Positions 1-9,361 are shown, numbered from the stretch's first letter. The stretch: 64,000 nucleotides of DNA from Saccharibacillus kuerlensis DSM 22868 (GCF_000378145.1 NZ_KB899287.1:79593-143592), one strand, 5' to 3'. The notes: generated by a model from the sequence alone, not told the origin. Made by a program: numbers and translations.

Positions 1-451
1 CATTTCCCTCAAGTGCCATCCGGTCGAGAAAAGCTCGCTTGACACCTGCCATGTCGAACAGCCGCTCGTCCGGAGCAATGCTGGTAAAAGCGATCATCCC
101 TTTCTCCCATTTGATCCCATGTTTCATTAGGTCCATTTCTTCCGACAGGAAGGCTTGGGGTCCCAATCTCTCGGTCCAATCGATTATGGAAGGCGGTTCC
201 TCCAGATGAACAGCAGCCCGCGATACAAAGTTGCCGCGTCCTTTGACCGCCTCGATCCAACCTGTACGCTCTAGCGCTTCATAAGCACTAATAACGGTAG
301 TTCGGCTAACGCCGAGCAGGCCGGCCAGTTCGCGGGTAGAAGGCAGTTTATGATGCAGCGGCATGACTCCCTGCGTAATCAGCGTTTCTATATAAACTTT
401 TAATTGAATATAGGCGGGACTGTCGCTTTCCGTTCTGAAATCGTTAAACAT
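1..451 (-). CDS. MocR/GntR-type transcriptional regulator, N-terminal part (gene runs off the left edge)
   Basis: Only the first 150 codons are in the window. Residues 10-75 form a GntR winged helix, with the recognition region LPSTRELAGLLGVSRTTV followed by YEALERTGWIEAVKGRGNFV. The next stretch (FTSIAPDERLFDMAGVKRAF) is the linker and start of a fold-type I aminotransferase-like domain, which is typical of MocR/PdxR regulators that sense PLP or amino-acid ligands. The ATG is preceded by AAGGAG at a spacing of 7-8 bases. The target genes cannot be told because the downstream part and the other neighbour are outside the window. The family call is firm; the ligand is unknown. Confidence 0.85.
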   Translation of the reverse strand, partial: MFNDFRTESDSPAYIQLKVYIETLITQGVMPLHHKLPSTRELAGLLGVSRTTVISAYEALERTGWIEAVKGRGNFVSRAAVHLEEPPSIIDWTERLGPQAFLSEEMDLMKHGIKWEKGMIAFTSIAPDERLFDMAGVKRAFLDRMALEGN

Positions 452-492
452 TCGCTCAACTCCTTACCTCTATCATTCCACATTCTGTGCGC

Positions 493-526
493 AAAGAAAA
501 GAACCGCAGAACCCAAGGTTCGCGGT
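493..526 (-). terminator. Probable terminator of pssA-psd
   Basis: Read on the minus strand, ACCGCGAACC and GGTTCTGCGGT form a stem with a 3-base loop and one bulge, followed by the T-rich run TCTTTTCTTTG. It lies about 60 bases past the psd stop codon. Confidence 0.6.
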
Positions 527-585
527 GGAAGTGGATGCCGCACGGCCAAATACAAACGACGGTACGGGCATGAGCAGCATTTTAT

Positions 586-1422
586 TTATATAGATTTATA
601 TTGGGATTCTGACGCCGGGTAGGATGAGGCCAGTGTGGCTATACGTTCGCCCACTCGGAAATAAGCTTCTTCCCGCAGTCCTTCGATCCATTCGACCTGT
701 CCCTTCTCGAACAAGCACACGACTGTGGAGCCAAAGGAAAAGTAACCGACCTCTTCTCTCTTGTTCCAGGATGGACGAGGATTGCTGAATACGACAGAAT
801 TGACGTTGAGCGCTCCAACCGCGATCATCAGCATAGCTTCGCTCTGGCGCCGAATCTCGAATACAACCCTGTGGTTAAATGAAAGCAGCCGTCCGCCATA
901 TTTCCAGCCTGCTTTGTTAACCGGCAGCGAACGCTGCCCGAGCTCCGCAGCCAGCCTGCCCTCTCCAGCAAGTGGACTATGAAAACGATGATATTGCGTC
1001 GGACTCAAATACAAAATAATAAAGCGTCCTCCACCAAAGTTCGTATCCGCTGCTTTCATTGAAGTCAGTTCCTCGAATGTATACGACTTGCCTTTCACCT
1101 CAAAACGATGGTCATCCGTGATCTCACCATAGCACTGCACATAACCGTCCACCGGACTCACGACCGCCAATGGATCTTCGTCTACCGGCCTACGGTCAAG
1201 ATCGATCTCCCGAATAAAAAAGTCCGTTAGTGAACGAAACTCATTCATCGGTCTCGTTATTTCTTCTTCCGCTATACCATAGCCTTTGCTAAAAGCGGGA
1301 ATCAATCTCCGGCTGAACTTGGAATCACAAAATTTCTTCAGCGCGGAGCTGAGAAACCGGCCTCCCAATACCTTCATAATCGCTCGGTATAAACTTCCCT
1401 TTACACGTTCAATGGCTTGCAT
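586..1422 (-). CDS. psd: Phosphatidylserine decarboxylase proenzyme
   Basis: A 278-residue protein that decarboxylates phosphatidylserine to phosphatidylethanolamine at the membrane. Known family marks are visible: SPVDG with the catalytic Asp near residue 92, the YHRFHSP histidines near 145-148, and FGST at 230-233, where family members self-cleave between Gly and Ser to make the pyruvoyl cofactor. The usual motif is LGST; the Phe variant is common. It follows pssA in the same direction after about 120 bases, so the two enzymes of the PS/PE branch are probably one operon. Confidence 0.95.
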   Translation of the reverse strand: MQAIERVKGSLYRAIMKVLGGRFLSSALKKFCDSKFSRRLIPAFSKGYGIAEEEITRPMNEFRSLTDFFIREIDLDRRPVDEDPLAVVSPVDGYVQCYGEITDDHRFEVKGKSYTFEELTSMKAADTNFGGGRFIILYLSPTQYHRFHSPLAGEGRLAAELGQRSLPVNKAGWKYGGRLLSFNHRVVFEIRRQSEAMLMIAVGALNVNSVVFSNPRPSWNKREEVGYFSFGSTVVCLFEKGQVEWIEGLREEAYFRVGERIATLASSYPASESQYKSI

Positions 1423-1545
1423 GTCCCAAAACCTTTCCTATGGTGATAAAGATCGCGCACCCGGGTAAATCGCCGAGCGAAGCGAACAGAACCTGTTTCT
1501 GCCTCCTATATCCGCAGTTCGACAGAAAGTCCAGTACTGCAGCCG

Positions 1546-2076
1546 TTAACAGTCTTCGACGACTTCCGGTTCGACTTTCTTGAGGCTTGGAAAAGAAAAA
1601 TGACTGACCATCAGAAGGCCGATCAACAAGGTGCCGACCGCTACAGCCAATGGTTTGAGCGTTACCGCCAGCAGAAGAACCAGCAGAGCCGCAAGCGGTG
1701 TCGGCATTCCTATAAAACCCGAGATATGGCTCTGCTCAGCATTAAAGCGGGCGAGCCGCAGCGCGCTGCATGATACGTAAACCAGACAGCATATAATCCC
1801 GAACACAGGAATTTGATTTAACGAAAAAATATGAACCAATATCGCGGGAGCCACTCCAAAAGTCACCAGATCGGCCAGCGAGTCGAGCTCCTTACCCATC
1901 GCTGATTCGACATGCAGCTTTCTCGCACAGAATCCGTCAAAAAAATCACAAATCAAGCCCGCGATGATTAGCAGAATGGCAATCTTCATTCTATCGTTGA
2001 AAGTCATTAGAATGGCAGTGAAACCAAGCAGCAGATTGCCCAGCGTCAGCATCGACGGTATCATCTTCTTCACCAT
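1546..2076 (-). CDS. pssA: CDP-diacylglycerol-serine O-phosphatidyltransferase
   Basis: This membrane enzyme makes phosphatidylserine from CDP-diacylglycerol and serine. The full CDP-alcohol phosphotransferase motif is present at residues 44-69 (D44, D47-G48, A51-R52, G61, D65, D69), with hydrophobic helices around it. I chose the start MVKKMIPS because GGAG sits five bases upstream of that ATG; an in-frame ATG eight codons earlier (position 2100) has no visible ribosome binding site. The protein is 176 residues, in the range of the short Bacillus-type PssA. The neighbour psd supports the assignment. Confidence 0.93.
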   Translation of the reverse strand: MVKKMIPSMLTLGNLLLGFTAILMTFNDRMKIAILLIIAGLICDFFDGFCARKLHVESAMGKELDSLADLVTFGVAPAILVHIFSLNQIPVFGIICCLVYVSCSALRLARFNAEQSHISGFIGMPTPLAALLVLLLAVTLKPLAVAVGTLLIGLLMVSHFSFPSLKKVEPEVVEDC

Positions 2077-2129
2077 AATCACTCCAAATTTGTTCAGCAT
2101 TCTTATAGAACACCATCATTTGTAAAAAG

Positions 2130-2160
2130 ACAACTTTCTATTATTATAACAGAAAGTTGT
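2130..2160 (-). promoter_or_regulatory. Perfect palindrome enclosing the -10 box of pssA
   Basis: ACAACTTTCT and AGAAAGTTGT are perfect 10-base inverted arms separated by 11 bases. The spacer carries TATAAT on the minus strand (2143-2148), which suits the pssA-psd promoter. No good -35 box was found at 16-18 bases, so an activator-dependent promoter or a repressor site are both possible. It could also act as an RNA hairpin in the leader. Confidence 0.55.
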
Positions 2161-2268
2161 GTGGTTCTTGTGTTTTTTCATTTTGTTCTCAAATCTATCG
2201 AAAACAATCCGTAAAACATAAAATAAAAGTATTCGATACCGCTGGGCAGGCATGAAACTAGAATAATC

Positions 2269-2314
2269 AAAACGACCTTGACATCTACCACAGCGCAGAA
2301 GACAAGGTCGTTTT
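2269..2314 (-). terminator. Terminator of the DedA/two-component operon
   Basis: AAAACGACCTTG and CAAGGTCGTTTT form a perfect 12-base stem with a large loop and a T-run on each strand. It lies just past the histidine kinase stop codon. Confidence 0.75.
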
Positions 2315-2341
2315 AAGTAGAGTAAACGATTGGCCAGCAGA

Positions 2342-4111
2342 TCAAACAGGGAATTTCAGCGTAAACGTTACACCTTCCTTCTCGTTCTCCACTTGATAGC
2401 TGCATTCGTGCAGCTCCAAGATCCTTTTTACAATCGCAAGTCCCAGTCCAGTTCCTCCGCTTTTACGATCCCTTGCAGCTTCTGCGCGGAAAAACCGTTC
2501 CCAGATCCGCGTCAAATAGGGCTCGGGAATACTTTCGCCTTTGTTATGCACGGAATACACACAACCTTCCGTACTGCCGTCAATGAAAATTTCAATCGTA
2601 CTGCCAGGCTCCGCATGACGAATCGCGTTGGTCAGCAGATTCAGCAGCACCTGTTCGATTTTTCCGGCATCCGCTATTACTCTTCTCTCTTCACTGCGAA
2701 CGATATGTGCGGCCAGATTTTTTTCCCGCATCCGGTATATAAGCTTTTGCAGCATTTCTTCGGTCATTTCGCTTAACAGAAGCGGCGATTTGTACAGCTT
2801 TACAGCCGGCGATTCCAGGCGGAGCAGATCAAGCATGTCTTGAACAAGCTGTTCCATCTTCTCGCTCTCTTCCAAGATGACACCTACATAATGATCCTGC
2901 CTGCCTGCGCTGATTCCGTCCCGCATCCCTTCCGCAAAGCCTCGAACGATACTAATCGGCGTCTTCAATTCATGCGAAGCATTGGCAAAAAAGTCTTTCT
3001 GCAGCTGCTCAAGCTCTTTGTTTTGTTCAATTTCCTGCTTCAGCCGAATATTCGTTGTGTTCAGTTCCTCCAGGGTAACTCCCAGCTTGCCGGACAACTC
3101 GAACAGCGTATTGGACAAATTCCCAAGTTCATCGCTGCGAGGAACCGGCTCCTCCCCGGAAAAATCCATCCTTTTCATCTTCTCCGCTTTTCGGTTCAGC
3201 ATCAGCAGCGGCCGGGTAACGAGGCGAGAATACAAAATAGACAGCAGCACGATCAGCACCAGCCCCCCAGCTCCCAAATAAGCGAAAAAAACGCGAAGGG
3301 CGCTGTTGGTTTCTTTGATCTCCTGCAGGGAAGTTACAAGCAGCAGCAGTTCAATCTGGCCGCTCGAGCTTCGCAAGGGCCGAATGAAAATGCCGCTTCG
3401 ACTTGCCCCAAGCGAATCACTCCATACTAATTCAACCGATTCCATGTTGTTCAGACGTTCTACATACTCTGAAGAGAGAGGGAACAGCTCATCCAGCGCC
3501 AAAAAAATAAGGCCCAGCCGTTTACCCGACTTGTCCGGATGAGGCGTCGTCTCGATTCTGCCCGTTACCGAATAGTAATCTTCCTGCGAACCTTTCTCCC
3601 CCGCTTCCTGAATATTGGAATCGGATTCTTGGGTGTTTGAAGTTTTTGCTACATAATAGGCATTCAAAACACTGCCATATTTCCCCACGTCGAACTGCCC
3701 ATATACTGTTACTTCTTCGCCTGCCGTTAATTTCAAGTCTTCCAATTCGTTTTTATAAGCAATCGACAGGTAAAACAACGACGTGTCGATTCGTAAGCCG
3801 TCTTCACGGATGACCCTCATGCGGAAAGGATTGTTTGCAATCGTACTTCCTTCAAAATCGGTTAACGCAAAAGTAATATCTTCACGGTGCATCCCAAGCA
3901 TGACCGGAGAATTGGGCTCCAGTCTTCCTGATGGATCTTTATTATAAATCACAGCCAATTGGGCTGCGGTTTTTTGCAAATTCGCCATTTTTCGATGTTC
4001 GTAAAATTGGGGGAATATTACCAACTGCGCCAGCAGCACAAGAATATAAAACAAAACAAAGATAGAAGCCGTAACGATAAACAGCTTGGCTGTAACTCCC
4101 AATCTCTTCAT
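2342..4111 (-). CDS. Membrane sensor histidine kinase
   Basis: A 589-residue two-component kinase. One membrane helix spans about residues 9-31, an extracytoplasmic sensor region follows to about 270, and the second helix is at 273-295. Then come a HAMP domain (RLVTRPLLMLNRKAEKM), a coiled linker, the HisKA domain with FFANASHELKTP (phospho-acceptor H380), and a HATPase domain with NLLTNAIRHAEPG and GTGLGLAIVKRI. The start codon overlaps the stop of the response regulator by four bases, so the two are translationally coupled. The sensed signal is not visible. A DedA protein in the same operon suggests envelope or membrane stress, which is an inference. Confidence 0.93.
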   Translation of the reverse strand: MKRLGVTAKLFIVTASIFVLFYILVLLAQLVIFPQFYEHRKMANLQKTAAQLAVIYNKDPSGRLEPNSPVMLGMHREDITFALTDFEGSTIANNPFRMRVIREDGLRIDTSLFYLSIAYKNELEDLKLTAGEEVTVYGQFDVGKYGSVLNAYYVAKTSNTQESDSNIQEAGEKGSQEDYYSVTGRIETTPHPDKSGKRLGLIFLALDELFPLSSEYVERLNNMESVELVWSDSLGASRSGIFIRPLRSSSGQIELLLLVTSLQEIKETNSALRVFFAYLGAGGLVLIVLLSILYSRLVTRPLLMLNRKAEKMKRMDFSGEEPVPRSDELGNLSNTLFELSGKLGVTLEELNTTNIRLKQEIEQNKELEQLQKDFFANASHELKTPISIVRGFAEGMRDGISAGRQDHYVGVILEESEKMEQLVQDMLDLLRLESPAVKLYKSPLLLSEMTEEMLQKLIYRMREKNLAAHIVRSEERRVIADAGKIEQVLLNLLTNAIRHAEPGSTIEIFIDGSTEGCVYSVHNKGESIPEPYLTRIWERFFRAEAARDRKSGGTGLGLAIVKRILELHECSYQVENEKEGVTFTLKFPV

Positions 4112-4788
4112 TCGAGTTCCTCATACGTATATCCAACGCCGAATACGGTTCGAATACAATCTGCTGCCGGTCCCATTTTGCTTCGCAGCTTTTTGATATG
4201 TGTGTCAACGACACGGACATCTCCTTCGTACTCCGCTCCCCAGATATAGCCGAGGATGCTGTCCCTCGACAGAACAATTCCACGATTGCGAAGCAGCAGC
4301 TGCAGAATACCCGACTCTTTGGGCGTTAAATCGATCTCGACTCTATTGTGCTCCAACCTATGACTCCGAACGTTCCACTGCACCCCGAATCCCAACGGGG
4401 TATACGCTGCGGAAATCAGCTGCCCGTCTATCCGGCGCATCAGCGCTTCGGCTTTGGAGACTAGTACATTGGGACTGAACGGTTTGGTCACATAATCGTC
4501 GGCTCCCAGCTCATAACCTTCAATTTGCCGTTCATCACCGGCGACGGCTGTCAGAATGATCACCGGTATGCTTGAACGACGCCGGATTCTGCGGCAAAGT
4601 TCCCAACCGTCCATCTTCGGCATCATTAGATCGAGAACGACCAGGTCCGGGACGTCCGTTTCAAAAACATATAGTCCTTCTTGTCCGTCCGCAGCCTGAC
4701 AAACGATCCAATCCCGAGCGGAAAAATAATCTGAGATCAGCTCCCGGATTCGATGTTCATCTTCAACAATCAGCAATTTTTTCGTCAA
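4108..4788 (-). CDS. OmpR-family response regulator
   Basis: A 226-residue regulator. The receiver domain at 1-118 has E9-D10, the phosphorylated D53 in VLDLMMPKMDGW, T80 and K102. The C-terminal winged helix holds RHDSILGYIWG-like and RVVDTHIKKLRSKMG segments typical of OmpR/PhoB. It sits between the DedA gene (24 bases upstream) and its cognate kinase (4-base overlap), which makes a single minus-strand operon likely. Confidence 0.95.
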   Translation of the reverse strand: MTKKLLIVEDEHRIRELISDYFSARDWIVCQAADGQEGLYVFETDVPDLVVLDLMMPKMDGWELCRRIRRRSSIPVIILTAVAGDERQIEGYELGADDYVTKPFSPNVLVSKAEALMRRIDGQLISAAYTPLGFGVQWNVRSHRLEHNRVEIDLTPKESGILQLLLRNRGIVLSRDSILGYIWGAEYEGDVRVVDTHIKKLRSKMGPAADCIRTVFGVGYTYEELE

Positions 4789-4812
4789 TGTACGGACCTT
4801 CCTTCTTCAAAT

Positions 4813-5301
4813 TCAATCGATTGCGTGTGCCAACAATCTCCCTGAAAAAATAAACACTGTGCACCAGATCAAAGCACCGAGCGCCGCGAAAAATACGTAT
4901 TTGCGCAGTGGCATTTGACTAATTCCGCACATATAGCAGGTAACGTGACGAAAACCGGGAATAAAGTAACCGAATACAATCGATATCGTACCGAATTTAT
5001 TCATCCACTTTTCGACACGTGCAATTCGATTAGGCTTCAACCCCACCCATCTTCCGTACCGGTCAAGCAAAGGTCTTCCTGCTTTTTTCCCTATCACGTA
5101 GCTGAGCATCATCCCGCTCATGGCACCCGCAAAACTGCACAGCAGCGCATACGGAAGATACATGGTGCCGATCCGGGTTAAATAGCCTACACTCATCATC
5201 AGCAGTTCATCCGGCACCGGAAGCCCAACTATGCCTAATGTCAGAAGTCCGTAAATCGCAGCGTATCCGTAATCCGACAGAAACTGTAGAGCCGTCTCCA
5301 T
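4813..5301 (-). CDS. DedA family (SNARE-associated/VTT domain) membrane protein
   Basis: A 162-residue polytopic membrane protein. The family signatures are GLPVPDELLMMSVGYL near the N-terminus and FGYFIPGFRHVTCYMCGISQM in the second half. DedA proteins act in lipid-carrier recycling and membrane homeostasis, with undecaprenyl phosphate or phosphatidylethanolamine flipping known for some members. The protein is slightly shorter than the usual 190-200 residues. It is the first gene of the operon with the response regulator and kinase. Confidence 0.88.
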   Translation of the reverse strand: METALQFLSDYGYAAIYGLLTLGIVGLPVPDELLMMSVGYLTRIGTMYLPYALLCSFAGAMSGMMLSYVIGKKAGRPLLDRYGRWVGLKPNRIARVEKWMNKFGTISIVFGYFIPGFRHVTCYMCGISQMPLRKYVFFAALGALIWCTVFIFSGRLLAHAID

Positions 5302-5585
5302 CAGCAGCCCTCGGCGGGTTCAAACTTATTTTTGGGGAGATTAACAAAAGATACCCGGCTTCTATTAAGCACTCTGATTATCCCTATAAATGCAGCCTTT
5401 ATATTCATTTTATTCATTTTCATTCACACTCCTACTCCTACTCTTTCAATTCCGGATACTCATTTACGCATAGGCTTCTCAGCCAATCCTGCACTCACCA
5501 GACCCAGTATAAGAGACGGTTGTGTTTTTTATGTGTTGTTATGCGAAAATGTAAAAGAGAGGTTCGATCAAGGGAGGAATACAGA

Positions 5586-6497
5586 ATGAAATTAGAGCGT
5601 CTGATTTCTATCATTTACAAGCTGCTGAATCATGAGGTTCTGTCAGCTTCCGCCCTAGCGGACGAATACGGAGTTTCGCAGCGAACGATTTACCGGGATA
5701 TTGACGTTCTGTGCGCTGCCGGCTTTCCGATCGTTTCATACTTGGGACAAAGCGGCGGATACAGCATAATGGACGGCTATAAAATGGATAAAAGTTTGCT
5801 GGGATCATACGATGTCAATGCGCTGATTACCGTATTGCAAGGGTTGTCTACCGTATTCGAGGATGAGCGTGCCCAGGGTACGATTGAACGTCTGCAAACG
5901 ATCAGTTCGGAAAACTGTACACCAACCCTGTCGGTCGACTTTGAAAGCCGACGAGCGGATCCGGACGCCCTGCGGCAGCTGCGCACCGGAATTGCCGCAA
6001 AGCAAATCGTAAACTTTGATTATGTGAATGCCGACAGTCAGCGGACGAATCGTCAGATTGAACCGATCCGCCTTGAATTCAAACACGCCAACTGGTATGT
6101 CTACGGCTTCTGTCTGACTAGAACGGATTACCGCGAATTTCGGCTGTCCAGAATGTTGAATGTACAATTAACATCGGACAGCTTCCCGCCGCGCGATCCA
6201 ACTTCTAATTCGAGGGCTTCCCATGCAGGAATCGATATGAGTCAGGTACAAGACGTCGTTGTCCGGGTACACCCTCATGCCCTGTCCGAAGCGCTGGACC
6301 ACTTTCAACAGGCTGACAAACAATTCCACAATGACGGCAGTCTAACCATTCGTATTCCGGTCTTTCAACCGCTCGAGGCCAAGTGGCTTTGTTCGATTCT
6401 GCTCAGCTTTGGCAGCGGTGCTGAAGTGCTTGAACCGATTGAGCTGCGCACCGTTGTTCAGTCACAGCTCCGAGAGGCGCTGAAGCTTTACCAATAA
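5586..6497 (+). CDS. YafY-type HTH/WYL-domain transcriptional regulator
   Basis: A 303-residue regulator. Residues 1-60 form a DeoR-like winged helix (ASALADEYGVSQRTIYRDIDVLCAAGFPI). A WYL domain at roughly 135-210 includes IVNFDYVNADSQRT and NWYVYGFC, and a WCX-type C-terminal part follows. WYL domains bind nucleic acid or nucleotide-like ligands. The start is set by GGGAGG eight bases upstream of the ATG at 5586; the frame stays open upstream but without a binding site. It is transcribed alone, divergent from the DedA operon. Confidence 0.9.
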   Translation: MKLERLISIIYKLLNHEVLSASALADEYGVSQRTIYRDIDVLCAAGFPIVSYLGQSGGYSIMDGYKMDKSLLGSYDVNALITVLQGLSTVFEDERAQGTIERLQTISSENCTPTLSVDFESRRADPDALRQLRTGIAAKQIVNFDYVNADSQRTNRQIEPIRLEFKHANWYVYGFCLTRTDYREFRLSRMLNVQLTSDSFPPRDPTSNSRASHAGIDMSQVQDVVVRVHPHALSEALDHFQQADKQFHNDGSLTIRIPVFQPLEAKWLCSILLSFGSGAEVLEPIELRTVVQSQLREALKLYQ

Positions 6498-6541
6498 GAT
6501 CGGACACTTCCAAATTGCCAGCAGACTTTGAAATTCAAAAA

Positions 6542-6597
6542 TTCAATACTTCAATACTTCAATACTTCAATACTTCAATACTTCAATATTTCAACAC
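6542..6597. repeat. Tandem 8-bp repeat, seven units
   Basis: Five exact copies of TTCAATAC are followed by TTCAATAT and TTCAACAC. The array lies between the stop codons of two convergent genes, next to their shared terminator, so it does not sit in a promoter or reading frame. Confidence 0.95.
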
Positions 6598-6600
6598 ACC

Positions 6601-6633
6601 AAAAAACCTATCCTTTTCGGGAATAGGCTTTTT
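6601..6633. terminator. Bidirectional terminator between convergent genes
   Basis: CCTATCC and GGAATAGG form a short imperfect stem flanked by an A-run on one side and a T-run on the other. It can serve the WYL regulator on the plus strand and the M3 peptidase on the minus strand. Confidence 0.7.
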
Positions 6634-6708
6634 GATGTGTCATTTAGACAGTATTTAAGCTTACCACATGCATCTTTATTTTTCACTTCGGTTTTTAGTT
6701 AACATGTT

Positions 6709-8406
6709 TTACAGTGCTTTGTCGTCCACGCTGTTCAACCACTCCTCAATCGTTCCAATTACAGACGACACGCAGCCGTCTTCGAACGGAGAAATGAGGC
6801 CGGCTTCTTTGACCAGTCCGACGAACGATTGCGTACCGCCGAGACCGCACAGATGCACGTAATCTTTCCAGGCAGTATCGAACTCTTCTCTTGAACGCTT
6901 CCAGAATTGGAAGGCGCAAATTTGTGCAAGCGTGTAGTCGATGTAATAAAACGGCGCGCCGTAGATATGTCCCTGCTTCTGCCAGAAACCTCCGCGCTCG
7001 AGATAATCGTTTCCTTCGTAGTTCAGATGCGGCAGGTATTTCTTCTCAATGTCTCTCCAAGCCGTTTTGCGCTCTTCCGGTGTCGCATCCGGATTCGCAT
7101 ATACGAAGTGCTGGTATTCGTCGACCGAAACGCCGTACGGAATAAACAGCAGACCGGAAGCCAGATGATCGAAGCGATATTTTTCCGTATCGCCTTCGAA
7201 GAACTTCTCCATCCACGGCCATGTGAAGAATTCCATACTCATGGAGTGGATCTCAGCGGATTCGTATGTCGGCCAGAGGTATTCCGGCACTTCATGACCA
7301 CGGCTGGAATAGACCTGGAACGCGTGTCCCGCTTCGTGCGTCAGCACGTCGATATCGCCCGAAGTTCCATTAAAGTTCGAGAAGATGAACGGCGCTTTGT
7401 AGTCCGGCAGGTAGGTGCAGTAACCGCCGCCTGCTTTGCCTTTCTTGCTCACCAGATCCATCAGATCGTTTTTCAGCATGAACTGGAAGAACTCGTCTGT
7501 TTCCGGAGACAGCTCCTTGTACATCTCTTCGCCATTCTTCACAATCCAGTCCGGGTCGCCCTTCGGCGTCGGGTTTCCGCTCTTGAAGCTGAAGCCATTG
7601 TCATAATAGCGCAGCGTATCAACATCGATACGGGCTTCCTGACGTTTGCGCAGACGCGTCGCTGCCGGTACGATCTCTTCCAGTACCTGCTTGCGGAAGT
7701 TTGCGACCATCTCCGCATTGTAGTCGGTACGCATCATGCGATCGTAGCCCATCTCGACGAAGCTTGGATAGCCCAATTTTTTCGCCATTTTGGTCCGAAC
7801 CTTAACCAGTTCGTCGTACAGACGATCAAGCTCGGCTTCTTTTTCCGCAAGGAATCCGAATCTGGCTTCGGAAGCCCGCTTGCGCATATCGCGGTCGGTC
7901 GACAGCTCGAACGGCAGCAGCTGCGGCAGCGTACGCTCTTCGCCTTCAAACGGAATTTTCGCGGACGCGATCAGCTGATCGTATTCCGTAGACAGCTTGT
8001 TCTCCAACTGAAGGTCTTCGATGATCTCCGGGCTGAATGTCCGAATGGCACTTTCAGCGAGCTTAAACAGCTGGCTGCCCCACTTCTCTTCCAACTCACT
8101 GCGGAACTTGGACGTTGTGAGTGCGCGGTAATAATCCGATATGTATTCTTGCACGACCGGTCCGACTTCATCCATGAAATCCTGTTCGGCCTTGTAAAAC
8201 TCATCGGTCGTATCGATGGAGTGGCGGACGCTGACAAGCTGGTGCTGCGTATCGAAGCTGTTGCGCAGCGCATTGATCTCGTGCATGACGGACTCCTGCT
8301 CCCCGGCGCTTTCAGCGGCTTCGAACTTGGCGATCCCTTCCTTAAAATTAATCTTCAACTGGTCAATATTTGGACGTACGTATTCGAATTGCTGAAAAGT
8401 CGTCAA
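6709..8406 (-). CDS. M3 family oligoendopeptidase (PepF-like, shorter subtype)
   Basis: A 565-residue cytoplasmic zinc metallopeptidase that degrades short peptides. The active site HEAGH is at residues 357-361, and the third zinc ligand is probably the Glu in AEIHSMSM near 385. The length and N-terminal sequence match the M3 subtype that is close to, but separate from, classical PepF; a true PepF-type paralogue of about 605 residues lies at 12720-14537. The gene appears monocistronic with a terminator at 6601-6633. Confidence 0.92.
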   Translation of the reverse strand: MTTFQQFEYVRPNIDQLKINFKEGIAKFEAAESAGEQESVMHEINALRNSFDTQHQLVSVRHSIDTTDEFYKAEQDFMDEVGPVVQEYISDYYRALTTSKFRSELEEKWGSQLFKLAESAIRTFSPEIIEDLQLENKLSTEYDQLIASAKIPFEGEERTLPQLLPFELSTDRDMRKRASEARFGFLAEKEAELDRLYDELVKVRTKMAKKLGYPSFVEMGYDRMMRTDYNAEMVANFRKQVLEEIVPAATRLRKRQEARIDVDTLRYYDNGFSFKSGNPTPKGDPDWIVKNGEEMYKELSPETDEFFQFMLKNDLMDLVSKKGKAGGGYCTYLPDYKAPFIFSNFNGTSGDIDVLTHEAGHAFQVYSSRGHEVPEYLWPTYESAEIHSMSMEFFTWPWMEKFFEGDTEKYRFDHLASGLLFIPYGVSVDEYQHFVYANPDATPEERKTAWRDIEKKYLPHLNYEGNDYLERGGFWQKQGHIYGAPFYYIDYTLAQICAFQFWKRSREEFDTAWKDYVHLCGLGGTQSFVGLVKEAGLISPFEDGCVSSVIGTIEEWLNSVDDKAL

Positions 8407-8540
8407 TGCATTTCCTCCTCTGATATTGCGGATGTTTCAACCATTATAACCACTTTAGCGAATAAGCACTAGATCAAATGAAAAATTATGCATGGTTTGC
8501 GGCAGGTTAGTTGACATAACAGTTTGTTTCTAACTCAGTA

Positions 8541-9314
8541 TTATCTTTTCCGGCAAATGCAGACGATTGAATAGCTGTCCGGAGCAAGCGGTGATCGCTC
8601 CCAATCGGCATACATTCCTTCAAGCGAAAATCCTGTCTGATCCAGCAGCCGACGCAGCTCCTGCGGATACGTATACCGAAGGCGAACTTGCGTGCGTTCT
8701 TCGAAACCGTCCTCGCTTCGGCGAATCGTCGTATAATGCTGAATCTGATTCAGCGCATCGTAGCGGGCGATCGTATACAGGTCCGTTTTCGAGCCGTCAC
8801 TCCTTGTCACGGTACGCCAAAATTCCTCCGTTTCCGGCTGCATCAACTCTTCCGAGCCCGGAAACCGTGTATCGAACAGGAATACACCTCCGCTTTTCAA
8901 ATTTCTCGCTGCTGCGGCGAGCAGACGATTCTGATCTTCATTGGACAAAAAGTGCTGAAAAACATTCCCTGTCATGTAGCCGAACCCAGCAGGAACAGGC
9001 AGATTTAGCATCGTAATATCGCCTGCAATCCACTCGGGCGCCACGTTCTTGGCTTCCGCTTTGCTTCGTGCCGATTCAAGCATCTCCTCTTGCAGATCGA
9101 TGCCCGTTACTTTATAGCCGGACTCAGCCAGCGGTATAGCTGTGCGGCCTGTCCCGCAGCCAATTTCAAGTATCGATTCTCCTTTTGCCTGTTCGGCGTA
9201 CTCTAGCAGTAGCGGCAGTTCCGGCTTCCAAGCTTCGTTTTCCAAATCGTAACGCTCGGGATCAGTGTATTCTTCGTTATTGGCGGATTGAAATGTCAGT
9301 TCGTGTCTGAGCAT
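8541..9314 (-). CDS. Class I SAM-dependent methyltransferase
   Basis: A 257-residue protein with the Rossmann-type methyltransferase fold. Motif I is ILEIGCGTGRTAI at about residues 48-60, followed by the acidic loop VTGIDLQEEMLE and a motif IV-like FGYMTGNVFQHFL. The C-terminal half has the antiparallel strands of small-molecule methyltransferases. The substrate cannot be inferred. It is divergent from a nitroreductase and has its own promoter at 9362-9390. Confidence 0.88.
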   Translation of the reverse strand: MLRHELTFQSANNEEYTDPERYDLENEAWKPELPLLLEYAEQAKGESILEIGCGTGRTAIPLAESGYKVTGIDLQEEMLESARSKAEAKNVAPEWIAGDITMLNLPVPAGFGYMTGNVFQHFLSNEDQNRLLAAAARNLKSGGVFLFDTRFPGSEELMQPETEEFWRTVTRSDGSKTDLYTIARYDALNQIQHYTTIRRSEDGFEERTQVRLRYTYPQELRRLLDQTGFSLEGMYADWERSPLAPDSYSIVCICRKR

Positions 9315-9361
9315 ATGAATTTGAAATCTCCTTATTTGTAAAATTTCAGTCGATGATTTTG

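Noticed and set aside
6542..6597. The tandem repeat as a CRISPR array
   Set aside because: The units are eight bases with no spacers and there are no cas genes.
6907..8472. A long plus-strand open frame of about 520 codons
   Set aside because: It is antisense to the M3 peptidase gene, whose HEAGH motif and length show which strand is real. The long frame is a by-product of codon use.
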